Shown piece by piece: positions 24,784-34,181 of a stretch of DNA of 64,000 nt. The stretch lies in NCBI RefSeq assembly GCF_012932795.1, contig NZ_LANA01000002.1, forward strand, positions 295,419 through 359,418. Reading direction: 5' to 3'. Every line of letters begins with the position of its first letter. The stretch's first letter is position 1. This DNA is from Candidatus Pelagibacter communis (GTDB lineage Bacteria > Pseudomonadota > Alphaproteobacteria > Pelagibacterales > Pelagibacteraceae). Below the pieces are notes generated by a model. The model was not told the DNA's origin. It searched no databases and saw only the letters and a list, made by a program, of their open reading frames with translations. A program made the position numbers and the translations under genes.

Positions 24784-25338
24784 ATGTTTTGCAAAAAGTA
24801 CTTTTTAGTTTTAATAAGTTTTATTATGTTCTCATTCATACAAAAAGTTGAAGCAAAATATGAAAAGGTTTTCTTTGATTTAACTATTAAAATTATAAAT
24901 AAAGATGAAATAAATTTAGATAATTTTAAAGGAAAAACTATTCTACTAGTAAATGTAGCCAGTAATTGTGGATTTACTAAGCAATATTCAGCTCTACAAA
25001 CACTGTATGAAAAATATAAGGAAAAGAATTTTATTGTTATTGGTGTTCCATCAAATCAATTTGGGGGACAAGAACCAGGTTCAAATGATGAAATTAAAGA
25101 TTTCTGTGAAACCAACTTCAATATAACATTTCCATTAACAGATAAGGTTGATGTTAAAGGAAGTAACGCACACTCAATATACAAATGGGCAAAAAAAAAT
25201 CATGGGAGATCAACAATACCTAAATGGAACTTTCATAAAATCTTAATTGGTAAAGATGGAAAAATTCATGACACATTTAACTCGTTTATCACCCCCTTAT
25301 CTGACAAAATAATAAATCAGATTGAATTAATCTTATAA
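24784..25338 (+). CDS. Glutathione peroxidase-family protein, exported
   Basis: This 184-residue protein has a signal peptide (YFLVLISFIMFSFIQKVEA, residues about 6-24) before a thioredoxin-fold GPx domain. The active cysteine is in LVNVASNCGFTKQYSALQTLYE, the second motif is VIGVPSNQFGGQEPGSN with the catalytic Gln, and WNFHKILIGKDG holds the catalytic Trp. It uses cysteine, not selenocysteine, and probably reduces lipid or organic peroxides with thioredoxin-type donors in the periplasm. It converges on the MBL hydrolase gene with a 6-base overlap. Confidence 0.9.
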   Translation: MFCKKYFLVLISFIMFSFIQKVEAKYEKVFFDLTIKIINKDEINLDNFKGKTILLVNVASNCGFTKQYSALQTLYEKYKEKNFIVIGVPSNQFGGQEPGSNDEIKDFCETNFNITFPLTDKVDVKGSNAHSIYKWAKKNHGRSTIPKWNFHKILIGKDGKIHDTFNSFITPLSDKIINQIELIL

Positions 25339-26106
25339 ATTAATAGTCATACCATCATATCCAGGAACTATATTTTTTGGTAAAATTTTTCTAAGCTGAT
25401 CATAATCTAAATCAGTATGCATATTTGTTAAAATTACTTTTTTTGGTAGCAAGATTTTAACTAAACTTAATACTTGGTCTAGATTAAAATGTGCTGAATG
25501 ATGCTTATACCACAGACAATCAATAACTAAATATTTTAATTTCATTAATTTTTTATAATCTTTTTTATAAAATAAACTTATGTCACTGGCATAAGCTAGT
25601 TTTTTATTTATTAAATAACAAATACTTTCAATTTTTCCATGTTCAACAGATATTGATGTGATGTTGATTTTTTTATTTTTACTTTTAAAAATATGCTCTT
25701 TTTTTAATTTATTTAGTACTAAAATAGAAGGATAATAGCCATAATTTTTAAAACAGTATTTAAAATTTGAATTTAAATATTGTGAAGTTTTGTGATCAGC
25801 AAAAATTGGTATTTGTTTTTTTCTAGTCAAAAAAAAAGGACGTAGATCATTAATTCCATGTGTTTGGTCAGCATGTAAATGGGTATAAAAAACTTTCTCA
25901 ATTGATTTAATCTTATTTTTTAATAGTTGTGACCTTAAATCTGGAGATGTATCAATCAAAATATTTTGATTATTAAATTTAATTAATGCAGAACATCTAG
26001 ATCTAAAATTTTTTTTATTATTCAAATTACAATTACCAGCGAAACCATCTGCTCTTGGCACACCCATTGAACTACCGCTTCCTAATATTATAAATTTTGT
26101 AGACAT
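25333..26106 (-). CDS. MBL-fold metallo-hydrolase (PhnP/RNase Z-like)
   Basis: This 257-residue protein has the metallo-beta-lactamase fold: FIILGSGSSMGVPRADG start, NILIDTSPDLRSQLL, FYTHLHADQTHGINDLRPFF (HxHxDHxxG with D-Q in place of D-H at the centre), SVEHGKIESICYLI, YASDIS and TNMHTDLDYDQL. The start motif with VPR and C-N-C is of the PhnP/lipB-type hydrolases seen next to tatD and metG in alphaproteobacteria. The likely substrate is a phosphodiester; it is not known. It is the last gene of the metG-tatD operon. Confidence 0.85.
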   Translation of the reverse strand: MSTKFIILGSGSSMGVPRADGFAGNCNLNNKKNFRSRCSALIKFNNQNILIDTSPDLRSQLLKNKIKSIEKVFYTHLHADQTHGINDLRPFFLTRKKQIPIFADHKTSQYLNSNFKYCFKNYGYYPSILVLNKLKKEHIFKSKNKKINITSISVEHGKIESICYLINKKLAYASDISLFYKKDYKKLMKLKYLVIDCLWYKHHSAHFNLDQVLSLVKILLPKKVILTNMHTDLDYDQLRKILPKNIVPGYDGMTINL

Positions 26107-26112
26107 TATTTT

Positions 26113-26874
26113 TTAAGTGTTAAAAAGATTATTAAAATTATCTGTAGTTATATTAGACATATCTTTTACTGTTTTTTCTTTAAGGAAGGCTAATTTTTCA
26201 AGTGTATACTTAATAAAACTTGGTTCATTTTTTTTTCCTCTCATTGGTATGGGGGCTAAAAATGGACTATCTGTTTCAATGAGTAATTTTTCAGAAGGAA
26301 TATTTTTGAAAGTTTTTTGAAGATCCAAACTATTTTTAAAAGTAATAATTCCACTTGCAGAAAAAAAAGCATCTAATGTCAGAAGTTTTTTTGAGAAAGC
26401 ATGTGAGCCAGTAAAACAGTGCATCAATATTTTTAAATTACTACCTTTATAAGAGTTAAGGATATCAAAAGTCTCTTCTTCAGCATTTCTAGAATGAATA
26501 ATTACTGGGATGTTAAGCTCTATAGATGCTTCTATATGTTTTTTAAAACTTTCTATTTGTATAGTTTTATTACTATAGTTGTAAAAAAAATCTAAACCTG
26601 TCTCACCTATCCCAATTATTTTTTTATTTTGTTTGACAGCTTCTATAATTAGGTTTTTGTCAATATGATTGCTTTCAGTTTCATGAGGGTGGATACCGTA
26701 AGTTCCATAAATCATTTCATTGTTTTTAACTAGTATTTTGATTTTTTCAAAACTATCTATTGTTGTGCATATTGATAAAAGTTTTGTAATACCAACTTCT
26801 TTAGATCTGATAAGAATATCAGTAAGATTTCCAAACAAGGGTTCATTATCTAAATGACAATGTGAATCAATCAT
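26113..26874 (-). CDS. tatD: TatD-family deoxyribonuclease
   Basis: This 253-residue TIM-barrel metal hydrolase begins MIDSHCHLDNEPL, with the metal ligands HCH, and has YGTYGIHPHET, GIGETGLDFFYNYS (the metal-binding Glu), PVIIHSRNAEEETFDIL, MHCFTGSHAF and LLIETDSPFLAPIPMRGKKN (the D-x-P end motif). ATG 26874 gives the standard start; an upstream TTG is open but unlikely. TatD proteins act as 3'-5' DNases in repair. It overlaps metG by 8 bases. Confidence 0.94.
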   Translation of the reverse strand: MIDSHCHLDNEPLFGNLTDILIRSKEVGITKLLSICTTIDSFEKIKILVKNNEMIYGTYGIHPHETESNHIDKNLIIEAVKQNKKIIGIGETGLDFFYNYSNKTIQIESFKKHIEASIELNIPVIIHSRNAEEETFDILNSYKGSNLKILMHCFTGSHAFSKKLLTLDAFFSASGIITFKNSLDLQKTFKNIPSEKLLIETDSPFLAPIPMRGKKNEPSFIKYTLEKLAFLKEKTVKDMSNITTDNFNNLFNT

Positions 26875-28408
26875 TTCTTTTTTCAACTTTCTTAAACAAT
26901 ATGTCTATTTTTTTTAGACCGTTCCCAGATTTTAAAAAATCGTGAGAAGCTATTGACTCAAAATTTATATCATCAGAATTAAGATTAAATATTTTTAAAG
27001 CTTTTTCAATAGTATCAGGAATTATAGGATAAAGCATGAACGAAATTTTTCTAATCATCTCTAAAGATGTATAAACAATTGTATTTAATCTGTCTTTATC
27101 ATTTTTTTTTTTCCAAGGTTCTTGATCATTAAAATATTTATTAGCTTCGAATAAAGAATTCACAATAAAATCTATATAATAGTTGATATTTTGCTTATCA
27201 ATTTCTTGCCTTATGTTGTTTAAATTTTCTTTAAATCTATTTAATACTTTAAAATCATCTTCATTAAATTTATTTTTGTTAGGAATTTTTGAATAGCAGT
27301 TTTTTTCAGCAAAGGCTGTTACACGTTGACATAAATTTCCATAATTATTTGCTAAATCACTGTTGATACAATCTTCAAGCCTGTCCTTAGATATGCTTCC
27401 ATCATTACCAAAAGAAACTTCTTTAATTAGATAATATCTTAAAGGATCAAGACCATAGGTATTGATTATATCTAAAGGATCTAGAATATTTCCTTTTGAC
27501 TTAGACATCTTTTCTTCACCTGATAGAATCCAACCATGACCATAAACTTTTTTTGGTAATGGAATTTTTGCAGCCATTAAGAAGGCTGGCCAATAAATAG
27601 CATGAAATCTTAATATATCTTTACCAATCAAATGAACAGATGCAGGCCAAAATTTTTTAAATAGATTATCCTTTGTATTTGGGTAGTTGAGTGCGCTGAT
27701 ATAATTAGTTAAAGCATCTAACCAAACATAAATAACATGTTCAGAATTATTTGGTACTTTAATGCCCCAAGAAAAAGCTTTACGACTAATAGATAAGTCT
27801 TTCAAACCATTCTTAACAAAACTGACAACTTCATTCATTCTTGATTGTGGAGATATAAAATCAGGGTATTTTTGATAATAATCCAGAAGTTTATTTTGCC
27901 ATTTTGATAATCTAAAAAAATATGACTCTTCCTCAATCCATTCCACAGGTGATCCAGAAGAAATCGAAATTTTTAAACCATTCTTTTCAGTTATCTCATC
28001 TTCACTATAAAAAGCTTCGTCTGATACTGAATACCAACCCGAGTATTGTGACATATAAATATCATCATTTTTTTCAAGTTCTAACCATAAATGTTGTACT
28101 GTTTTTTTATGTCTATCTTCAGTAGTTCTTATAAAATCTGTATTGGATAAATTTAATGTCTGTGAAAGATCTCTAAACGTTTGACTTATTTGATCACAAA
28201 ATTTAAGTGGTTCTATATTCATAGTTTCTGCTGCTCTTTGGATTTTTAAACCATGTTCATCAGTGCCAGTTAAAAAATGTACATCATAACCATCCATACG
28301 TTTAAAACGTGCAAAAAAATCTGCAACAATACTTGAGTAAGCGTGACCCATGTGTGGTTTAGCTGAAGGATAATAAATGGGTGTTGTGATATAATAGTTT
28401 TTATCCAT
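26867..28408 (-). CDS. metG: Methionyl-tRNA synthetase
   Basis: This 513-residue class I synthetase starts YITTPIYYPSAKPHMGHAYSSIVAD, with the HIGH motif as HMGH, and has GTDEHGLKIQ, YVWLDALTNYISAL, LIGKDILRFHAIYWP and GEEKMSKSKGN (KMSKS). The helical anticodon domain fills the C-terminal third. It lacks the four-cysteine zinc knuckle after CP1 and the C-terminal EMAP domain, the short type found in alphaproteobacteria. It overlaps both holB and tatD. Confidence 0.96.
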   Translation of the reverse strand: MDKNYYITTPIYYPSAKPHMGHAYSSIVADFFARFKRMDGYDVHFLTGTDEHGLKIQRAAETMNIEPLKFCDQISQTFRDLSQTLNLSNTDFIRTTEDRHKKTVQHLWLELEKNDDIYMSQYSGWYSVSDEAFYSEDEITEKNGLKISISSGSPVEWIEEESYFFRLSKWQNKLLDYYQKYPDFISPQSRMNEVVSFVKNGLKDLSISRKAFSWGIKVPNNSEHVIYVWLDALTNYISALNYPNTKDNLFKKFWPASVHLIGKDILRFHAIYWPAFLMAAKIPLPKKVYGHGWILSGEEKMSKSKGNILDPLDIINTYGLDPLRYYLIKEVSFGNDGSISKDRLEDCINSDLANNYGNLCQRVTAFAEKNCYSKIPNKNKFNEDDFKVLNRFKENLNNIRQEIDKQNINYYIDFIVNSLFEANKYFNDQEPWKKKNDKDRLNTIVYTSLEMIRKISFMLYPIIPDTIEKALKIFNLNSDDINFESIASHDFLKSGNGLKKIDILFKKVEKRND

Positions 28409-29339
28409 TTAGTATCTTTGATTTAAATTCTAAAAACAAACATTCTTCATCGAGATTAAACTTTTCCGTATTATAAATTCTATTATTAAAATTATAATAA
28501 AAATCTAATAAAGAATTTTTTGTGTTACTTGTTTTATATTTTTTTAAAAAAAACAAATTAATTAAGTTAACTAATAAGTATTTAACAATTACATTCTTTT
28601 TGTAATGACCGTTATCAATTAAAAAATTTAATAAATTAATTAAATTATTTTTTTTCAAATCTATATTATTAACTATTGAAAAATCAATTAAATTTACAAT
28701 ATCACCTGGTGAATTGTAATAACTAATTAAATCATAACTAATTAAATCAAATATATTTACATTCAATATTTGATTTGTGACAAGTATAGATTCATTAAAT
28801 GTGAAACAAATCTTGAATATCAAACATCTTGATTTTAAAGTAGGTAAAATATATTTTTCATTGTTATTAATTAAAATAAAATAAATATTTTCATTGGGCT
28901 CTTCTATTATTTTAAGTAAGGCGTTTATTGAATTTTTATTTAGATTTTCAACATTGTCTATTAATATAAATCTAGGCATATTATTAAATGATGATTTATT
29001 AGTATAAGTGATCATTTCTCTAACTTGATTAATATCAATGTTTTTTTTATCACTTAATAAATCAATTAAATAAAAATTTGGATGTGAATTACTTTGTACT
29101 AATTTAAAAGATTTATTTTCTTTATGTATGCTAAATTTTTTTAAGTCATACTTAAAATCTTCATTAATTGAAAAAATATAATTCACAATATGGTAGGCTA
29201 ATGTTGATTTACCCAAACCTTTTTTACCTGAAAGTAAAATCTTATTAGGCATTTTATTTATATTATAAAGATTTACAATTTCGTTGAAAAAATTGTTCAT
29301 ACCGTATAATTGTGTATTTTCTGATGGTTTTAATTTCAT
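28401..29339 (-). CDS. holB: DNA polymerase III delta' subunit
   Basis: This 312-residue protein is an AAA+-type clamp-loader subunit: ILLSGKKGLGKSTLAYHIVNY (a P-loop), INQVREMITYTNKSSFNNMPRFILIDNVENLNKNSINALLKIIEEPNENIYFILI (Walker B and sensor I, typical delta') and TLKSRCLIF, the SRC motif. No zinc-binding cysteines are seen. The C-terminal domain is poorly conserved and very Asn/Lys-rich. It sits between tmk and metG, the standard alphaproteobacterial order. Confidence 0.9.
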   Translation of the reverse strand: MKLKPSENTQLYGMNNFFNEIVNLYNINKMPNKILLSGKKGLGKSTLAYHIVNYIFSINEDFKYDLKKFSIHKENKSFKLVQSNSHPNFYLIDLLSDKKNIDINQVREMITYTNKSSFNNMPRFILIDNVENLNKNSINALLKIIEEPNENIYFILINNNEKYILPTLKSRCLIFKICFTFNESILVTNQILNVNIFDLISYDLISYYNSPGDIVNLIDFSIVNNIDLKKNNLINLLNFLIDNGHYKKNVIVKYLLVNLINLFFLKKYKTSNTKNSLLDFYYNFNNRIYNTEKFNLDEECLFLEFKSKILNG

Positions 29340-29341
29340 AT

Positions 29342-29953
29342 TTAAATTAAGTTTTTTATTTTATCTAGAATAATTTTTTCATTATGTTTGATATCAAGAT
29401 TAGAATTAACATGCATATATCTCTTAGGATTCTTTTTTAATATTTTTACAAAACCTCTTTGCACATTCTTATAAAAATTATGATTAAATTTATCATATCT
29501 ATTTAAATTTTTTCTTTCTATTAATCTTTTTCTCATATTTCTTTGACTAACTGTGTTTAGAAAAGTAAAATTAATATTAATTCCTTTTATTAAGAAATCA
29601 TTGATAGTCTTAATAAATTCAATCTTTATACCCATGCCATAATGTTGATATGCAATTGTTGAATCTGAAAATCTATCAATTAATATAATTTTTTTACCAA
29701 CATTTTTTCTTATCAATTCAACATTTTCACTTCTTGCTGACAGATATAACAATAAATCAGTATACTTGTTAAATGTAGAGTTATTATTAAGTATAAGCTT
29801 TCTAATTTTTTCAGAGTTTACATTTCCACCAGGTTCTCTAATTTTGATAAAGCTTCTATTTTTTTTTTTTAAATATTTAGCGATTTTATCTATATGGTAA
29901 GATTTACCAGTTCCTTCAATACCTTCAAATACTATAATTGGTTTTTTAGACAT
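29342..29953 (-). CDS. tmk: Thymidylate kinase
   Basis: This 203-residue kinase has a P-loop FEGIEGTGKSYHIDKIAKYL, then IREPGGNVNSEKIRKLIL (the ExPGG substrate loop) and LIDRFSDSTIAYQHYGMGI with the DRF/Y-x-x-S motif, then the LID-like YDKF region. It converts dTMP to dTDP. It overlaps dacA by 8 bases and is followed after 2 bases by holB. Confidence 0.95.
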   Translation of the reverse strand: MSKKPIIVFEGIEGTGKSYHIDKIAKYLKKKNRSFIKIREPGGNVNSEKIRKLILNNNSTFNKYTDLLLYLSARSENVELIRKNVGKKIILIDRFSDSTIAYQHYGMGIKIEFIKTINDFLIKGININFTFLNTVSQRNMRKRLIERKNLNRYDKFNHNFYKNVQRGFVKILKKNPKRYMHVNSNLDIKHNEKIILDKIKNLI

Positions 29954-31097
29954 CGCCCCAAATCAAAAAATTAATTGATTTCATCAATCTAGAAAAAACA
30001 TTTAATTTTTTAACATCTTCAATTGCAAATAAATCATACTCTTTTATCAGCTCATTTTTGTATGATACTTTTAATTTTCCAACTATAGCATCTTTTTTAA
30101 TGGGAGCTTGAATAGGACCATTATAAAGTATTGAAACTTTTAAATTCTTTTTTCGTGCTTTTGGAATTGTTTTGTAGATACTTTCTTTAACATATACACC
30201 AACAGTACTTTTTTTACCCAACCAAACATCAACCTGGCCTATAGGTGTACTTGTTTTAGCAATTTCTATCAGATCAAAACTCGTCAATCCCCATGTTAAA
30301 AGTTTAGCACTTTCCCTAGATCTATCATTTTTTGTATTAAACCCACTGCCAACAGCTATTAATCTTCTTCCTTTTCTATAAACCGAAGAAGCCAAAGAAT
30401 ATTTTTCAACAGCTAAATATCCAGTTTTAATACCATCTGCACCAAGACTTTTGTACAATAGTGGATTTCTGTTACCTTGACTTATTGGGTCACCACCAGT
30501 CCTATCCCAAGTAAATTCTTTTTCTGAAAAATATTTGTATTCTTCAGGAAATTTTTTAATAAGATAATTAGACATAATCATAATATCTTTAACCGTAGAA
30601 ACGTTATCAGGATGATTAATTCCTGAAGAATTAGCAAAATTTGTGTTATCCATACCTATTTCTTTTGCTTTAGATGTCATCATAATCGCAAACTCATCCT
30701 CTGTACCAGCTATTCCTTCAGCTAAGGCAATACATGCGTCATTGCCTGATGCAATTATTATTCCTTTTAGCAAATTTTCTACACTTACTTCATCACCAAC
30801 CATTATAAACATTGAAGAATAACCAGCTGAAGATAATCTCCAAGCATTTTCGGAAACTAAAAATTTATCGTTTAAATTTAAATCACCACTTTTAATCAAA
30901 TCAAAAGCAATAATAGCAGTCATGATTTTTGTCATAGACGCTGGGTATATTGATTTATCAGGTTCTTTTTCATATAAAATTTCACCTGATAGAAAATCTT
31001 GCAATATTGCAGTTCTTGCACTAATTTCAAAAGCAGCTTTAGAGCTTAAAGTTAATAGCAATGTTATTAAAATTGTTAAAAATTTTATTTTAATCAT
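29946..31097 (-). CDS. dacA: D-alanyl-D-alanine carboxypeptidase (PBP5/6 type)
   Basis: This 383-residue protein has a signal peptide (FLTILITLLLTLSSKAAFE) and the S11 penicillin-binding motifs: YPASMTKIMTAIIAFD (SxxK, Ser about 53), FANSSGINHPDNVST (SxN as SSGIN) and ADGIKTGYLAV (KTG). The C-terminal PBP5 domain follows (KNLKVSILYNGPIQAPIKKDAIVGKL) but the last amphipathic helix is brief. It trims the last D-Ala of cell-wall stem peptides in the periplasm. It overlaps the rlpA-like gene by 8 bases. Confidence 0.94.
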   Translation of the reverse strand: MIKIKFLTILITLLLTLSSKAAFEISARTAILQDFLSGEILYEKEPDKSIYPASMTKIMTAIIAFDLIKSGDLNLNDKFLVSENAWRLSSAGYSSMFIMVGDEVSVENLLKGIIIASGNDACIALAEGIAGTEDEFAIMMTSKAKEIGMDNTNFANSSGINHPDNVSTVKDIMIMSNYLIKKFPEEYKYFSEKEFTWDRTGGDPISQGNRNPLLYKSLGADGIKTGYLAVEKYSLASSVYRKGRRLIAVGSGFNTKNDRSRESAKLLTWGLTSFDLIEIAKTSTPIGQVDVWLGKKSTVGVYVKESIYKTIPKARKKNLKVSILYNGPIQAPIKKDAIVGKLKVSYKNELIKEYDLFAIEDVKKLNVFSRLMKSINFLIWGDV

Positions 31098-31848
31098 TCT
31101 TTATAATTTCGATGTTTTCAAATTGAAGTATGCTTATATCATTATATGATTTTTTTAGAGAATTAATGTTGCTAAAAGGACCTAAGTAAACTCTGTATTT
31201 TTTATTATTTATTTTTTTGATCTTTGCTTTATTCACTAAACTATATGCATTGATTCTATTAAGCATAGATAACGCCGTATTTTTAAAGTAAAAATCAGCA
31301 ATTTTAATTGAGTATAAAAATTTCAAATTCTGTTTTTTTTTGACACTTTTTTTGGGTATGTTTAAATCATTGATACTGATCTCATTAACTGGCGCTTTAA
31401 CAGCTACATTTCTTTCTTCATCATAAGTTTTTGCTTTTTTAGCAACAAAAATCGAATTACCACGTATTTCTGAAATTTCTACAAACGGTTGGCTTTTATC
31501 TAAATCCAACTCATCTGCTATTCTAATAGATAGCACTGAATTATTAAAGGATGGATATGATGAATTTTTTCCAACAACCCCTATTATTGATTTATCATTT
31601 AAAATATTTCTTATTATTACCTGTGTGTTAAGTTTTAAATTTTTTTGAAAAATAACCAAACTTCGTTCTTCTATTTTTTTACTTAATATTTTTTTTTTAT
31701 AAAGATTATCACTATAAACTAAGGCAAATCCTTTATTCGAATAAACATTTTCTATAGTTTTATTATGTTTATTGTTAAGTAAATTATTGGTTGTGCAATT
31801 CGATAATAATAAAAAAATTATTATAGATAAGATATTTTTATAAAGCAT
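31090..31848 (-). CDS. RlpA-like lipoprotein with a SPOR domain, catalytic site altered
   Basis: This 252-residue lipoprotein starts MLYKNILSIIIFLLLSNCTT, with lipobox LLSNC. The middle (about 40-130) follows the RlpA double-psi barrel (LKLNTQVIIRNILNDKSIIGVVGKN... LSIRIADELDL), and the last 75 residues are a SPOR domain (YSIKIADFYFKNTALSMLNRI, KYRVYLGPFSNINSLKKS) that binds denuded glycan at the septum. The NDRGPF motif of active RlpA reads GKNSSYPSF here and the upstream E/H residues are gone, so glycan cleavage is unlikely. The ATG at 31848 is preferred to an upstream TTG. Confidence 0.8.
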   Translation of the reverse strand: MLYKNILSIIIFLLLSNCTTNNLLNNKHNKTIENVYSNKGFALVYSDNLYKKKILSKKIEERSLVIFQKNLKLNTQVIIRNILNDKSIIGVVGKNSSYPSFNNSVLSIRIADELDLDKSQPFVEISEIRGNSIFVAKKAKTYDEERNVAVKAPVNEISINDLNIPKKSVKKKQNLKFLYSIKIADFYFKNTALSMLNRINAYSLVNKAKIKKINNKKYRVYLGPFSNINSLKKSYNDISILQFENIEIIKND

Positions 31849-32839
31849 TTTCAAACTTATTTTTTAGAGTGCATACTGCTAAACCAAATCTTAAAGACCT
31901 ATTCCATTGAAGAATTTTTTCATAATTATCAAAAACTATATAAGCTGGCTCTAAATTTTCTGCATCTGGTATAATATCTTTATCTGGTGTTATGATAGCT
32001 CCAAATAAATTTTCACTTATGGAGTATGTTTCATTATCTTTAATATATTGTTTCAAAATTTTAAATTTATTTTTATTGTGTAATTTTTTAGCAGATGTAT
32101 TCAATAGTTTTTTTGGTACATTTTTATTTAATGAAACTTTTATAAAACAAGGTTGATTTTTTTTCCAACCAATTTTATTTATATAGTTGGCTGCTGATGC
32201 AAAAGAATCTTTTGTAGATTTAAGTTCAATAACATCATCTTTATCATAATCGATTGCATACTTTTCAATTGTTGAAGGCATAAATTGAAAATTACCAAAA
32301 GCCCCTGCCCATGATCCATATAAAATGTTGTGATCAATTTTATTTCTTTCAACTAGTTGAAGTATAGTAATAAGTTCTTTAGTAAAAAATTTAGATCTTC
32401 TTTTATCAAAACTCAATGTAGCCAATGAAGATAATATGTCCATTTTACCAACATAAGTTCCAAAATTTGTTTCTATGCCCATCAATGCTAGTAATAAACT
32501 TTTTTCTACTGAAAATTTACTATCGATTGAGTTAATAAAACTCTGATTTGATTTATATAAATCAGTACCCTTTTTAACTTTAAGGCTAGAAGTTCTCTTG
32601 GATACATAAGTTTTTGTATCTTCATAAAACTCGGGTTGAAAACGATCGTACTTTATAACTTTAGGTAAAAAGACTACATGAGACATTGCTTTATCAAATG
32701 TCGTCTCACTAATTTCATTTTTTAATGCATATATTTTAAAATTTTTTAACCAATCATCAAATGAAATATCATTTGCAAATAATGAGCTATTATTAAAAAA
32801 CAAAAATATAAATATAAAAAAATTTCTAGTTATTTTCAT
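31838..32839 (-). CDS. Lytic murein transglycosylase, MltB type
   Basis: This 333-residue protein has a signal peptide (FFIFIFLFFNNSSLFAND) and an MltB-family lysozyme fold: SLLLALMGIETNFGTYVGKMDILSSLATL (catalytic Glu in GIETNFG, about 121), GSWAGAFGNFQFMPSTIEKYAIDYDKDD and AANYINKIGWKKNQPC. It cuts peptidoglycan glycan chains, leaving anhydro-ends. The absent lipobox makes it a soluble periplasmic form. It overlaps both the rlpA-like and rarD genes, so wall-remodelling genes are translated together. Confidence 0.93.
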   Translation of the reverse strand: MKITRNFFIFIFLFFNNSSLFANDISFDDWLKNFKIYALKNEISETTFDKAMSHVVFLPKVIKYDRFQPEFYEDTKTYVSKRTSSLKVKKGTDLYKSNQSFINSIDSKFSVEKSLLLALMGIETNFGTYVGKMDILSSLATLSFDKRRSKFFTKELITILQLVERNKIDHNILYGSWAGAFGNFQFMPSTIEKYAIDYDKDDVIELKSTKDSFASAANYINKIGWKKNQPCFIKVSLNKNVPKKLLNTSAKKLHNKNKFKILKQYIKDNETYSISENLFGAIITPDKDIIPDAENLEPAYIVFDNYEKILQWNRSLRFGLAVCTLKNKFENAL

Positions 32840-33707
32840 ATAAATCTTTTAAATAAATAAATACAGCAATCCAGATTAAAATGAAACTTACTAATTTCAT
32901 GATTGAAAAAGGCTCATTATAATAAAAAAAACCCAATATAAATTGAAAAGTCGGTGTTATATAAAATATCATACCTGTTGGACCTAATCCACAGAGCTCA
33001 ACACCACGTACATATAAAAATAGTGGTATTACAGTCATTGGCCCAGCCAACAATAATAAAAGCATTAAAGATGGATTTGAAAAAGAAAAATCATTATAAC
33101 CTTCTTGGTGTATTATATAAAATACAGCTAAAGCAAATGGTAAAATAAAAAGACTCTCTATTAAAAGACCTACATCAGTATCAACATTAATTTTTTTTCT
33201 TAATAAATTATAAAAGCCCCAGCTTAGTGCTACTACTAAACCAACCCACGGTATGGACTTCATACTTGTTAAAATTAAAAAGATTATTGAAATTAAAACT
33301 AAAATTATAGAAATTTTTCTTTTTGTATTTAATATTTCTTTAAAAAAAATATTTCCCAATAAAACACTTAAAATTGGCATAATAAAATACCCAAAACTTG
33401 CATCAATAATTTGATTATTGGTTACGGCGTAGATCCAAACAGCCCAATTTACAAATATTAAGAATCCTGAAAAAAAAAGAGTAAATAAAATTCTAAAATC
33501 TTTAATAATGAACAAAAATATTTGCCATTTTGAAAAATAAGATGTTGTAATTAACAAAAAAAAAGCAGTCCAAATACATCGATGTAAAACTACCTCTATA
33601 TGTCCAACAAAAGAAATATATTCAAAATAAATGACTCCAATTCCACCCCACCAAAATGAACCAAGGGCTGTTAATGCAATACCTTTATTGAAGTCATTAT
33701 TTTTCAT
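32826..33707 (-). CDS. rarD: RarD-type EamA transporter
   Basis: This 293-residue protein has ten predicted membrane segments and the RarD start GIALTALGSFWWGGIGVIYFEYISFV, then EVVLHRCIWTAFFLL, ASFGYFIMPILSVLLGNIFFKE and YITPTFQFILGFFYYNEPFS. RarD was named for chloramphenicol sensitivity, but its real substrate is unknown. It overlaps mltB by 14 bases. Confidence 0.86.
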   Translation of the reverse strand: MKNNDFNKGIALTALGSFWWGGIGVIYFEYISFVGHIEVVLHRCIWTAFFLLITTSYFSKWQIFLFIIKDFRILFTLFFSGFLIFVNWAVWIYAVTNNQIIDASFGYFIMPILSVLLGNIFFKEILNTKRKISIILVLISIIFLILTSMKSIPWVGLVVALSWGFYNLLRKKINVDTDVGLLIESLFILPFALAVFYIIHQEGYNDFSFSNPSLMLLLLLAGPMTVIPLFLYVRGVELCGLGPTGMIFYITPTFQFILGFFYYNEPFSIMKLVSFILIWIAVFIYLKDLYENN

Positions 33708-33800
33708 TGAATAAAAAGATTAAACATATAATCCATTAATTAAGCTTATTGTCTATTTTATTGTTGAATTAATAAAATTTGATTATAAAACGAAGCTAAC

Positions 33801-33890
33801 GGAGAGATGGCAGAGCGGTTGAATGCACCGGTCTTGAAAACCGGCAAAGGGGCAACTCTTTCCTGAGTTCGAATCTCAGTCTCTCCGCCA
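33801..33890 (+). tRNA. tRNA-Ser (UGA)
   Basis: The plus strand holds a class II tRNA: acceptor GGAGAGA/TCTCTCC, anticodon arm CCGGT CTTGAAA ACCGG with anticodon TGA, the long variable arm expected of serine tRNAs, T arm TGAG TTCGAAT CTCA, discriminator G and encoded CCA (33888-33890). It abuts the stop codon of sdhE without a gap. Confidence 0.96.
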
Positions 33891-34157
33891 CTATTCATTT
33901 TCATAATTGTAGTTCTCAAATAATTCTGTAATTTTTGTATTTTTAATTTCAATTGTCAGCTGTAACCCTTGATTGAGTTTATATAGATTTTCATCATCAT
34001 AATCTAACATGTTGCACAATAGTAATAATTCCTCTTTATTTAATTGATTAATATATTTTTTTGTAAATGAACTTAATAATTTATCCATTTCTTTTGTGCC
34101 ACGGTAGTTTGAACGGTAGATTATTTTATTTTTTAAATCCTTTATATTAATGATCAT
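33891..34157 (-). CDS. sdhE: Succinate dehydrogenase assembly factor SdhE
   Basis: This 88-residue all-helical protein has IYRSNYRGTKEMDKLLSSF, the RGxxE motif of SdhE/SDH5, then LLLLCNMLDYDDENLY, matching the family's L-D-x-x-D-x-x-L block. It aids covalent flavin attachment to the SdhA subunit. It lies opposite recG (24 bases apart), as in many alphaproteobacteria. The C-terminal 25 residues are variable. Confidence 0.92.
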   Translation of the reverse strand: MIINIKDLKNKIIYRSNYRGTKEMDKLLSSFTKKYINQLNKEELLLLCNMLDYDDENLYKLNQGLQLTIEIKNTKITELFENYNYENE

Positions 34158-34181
34158 AAGTTTTATTGTATTACATCTAAC

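Noticed and set aside
33758..33952. A 64-codon minus-strand frame across the tRNA-Ser
   Set aside because: It runs through the tRNA gene and the end of sdhE in the wrong frame; both of those are clear features.
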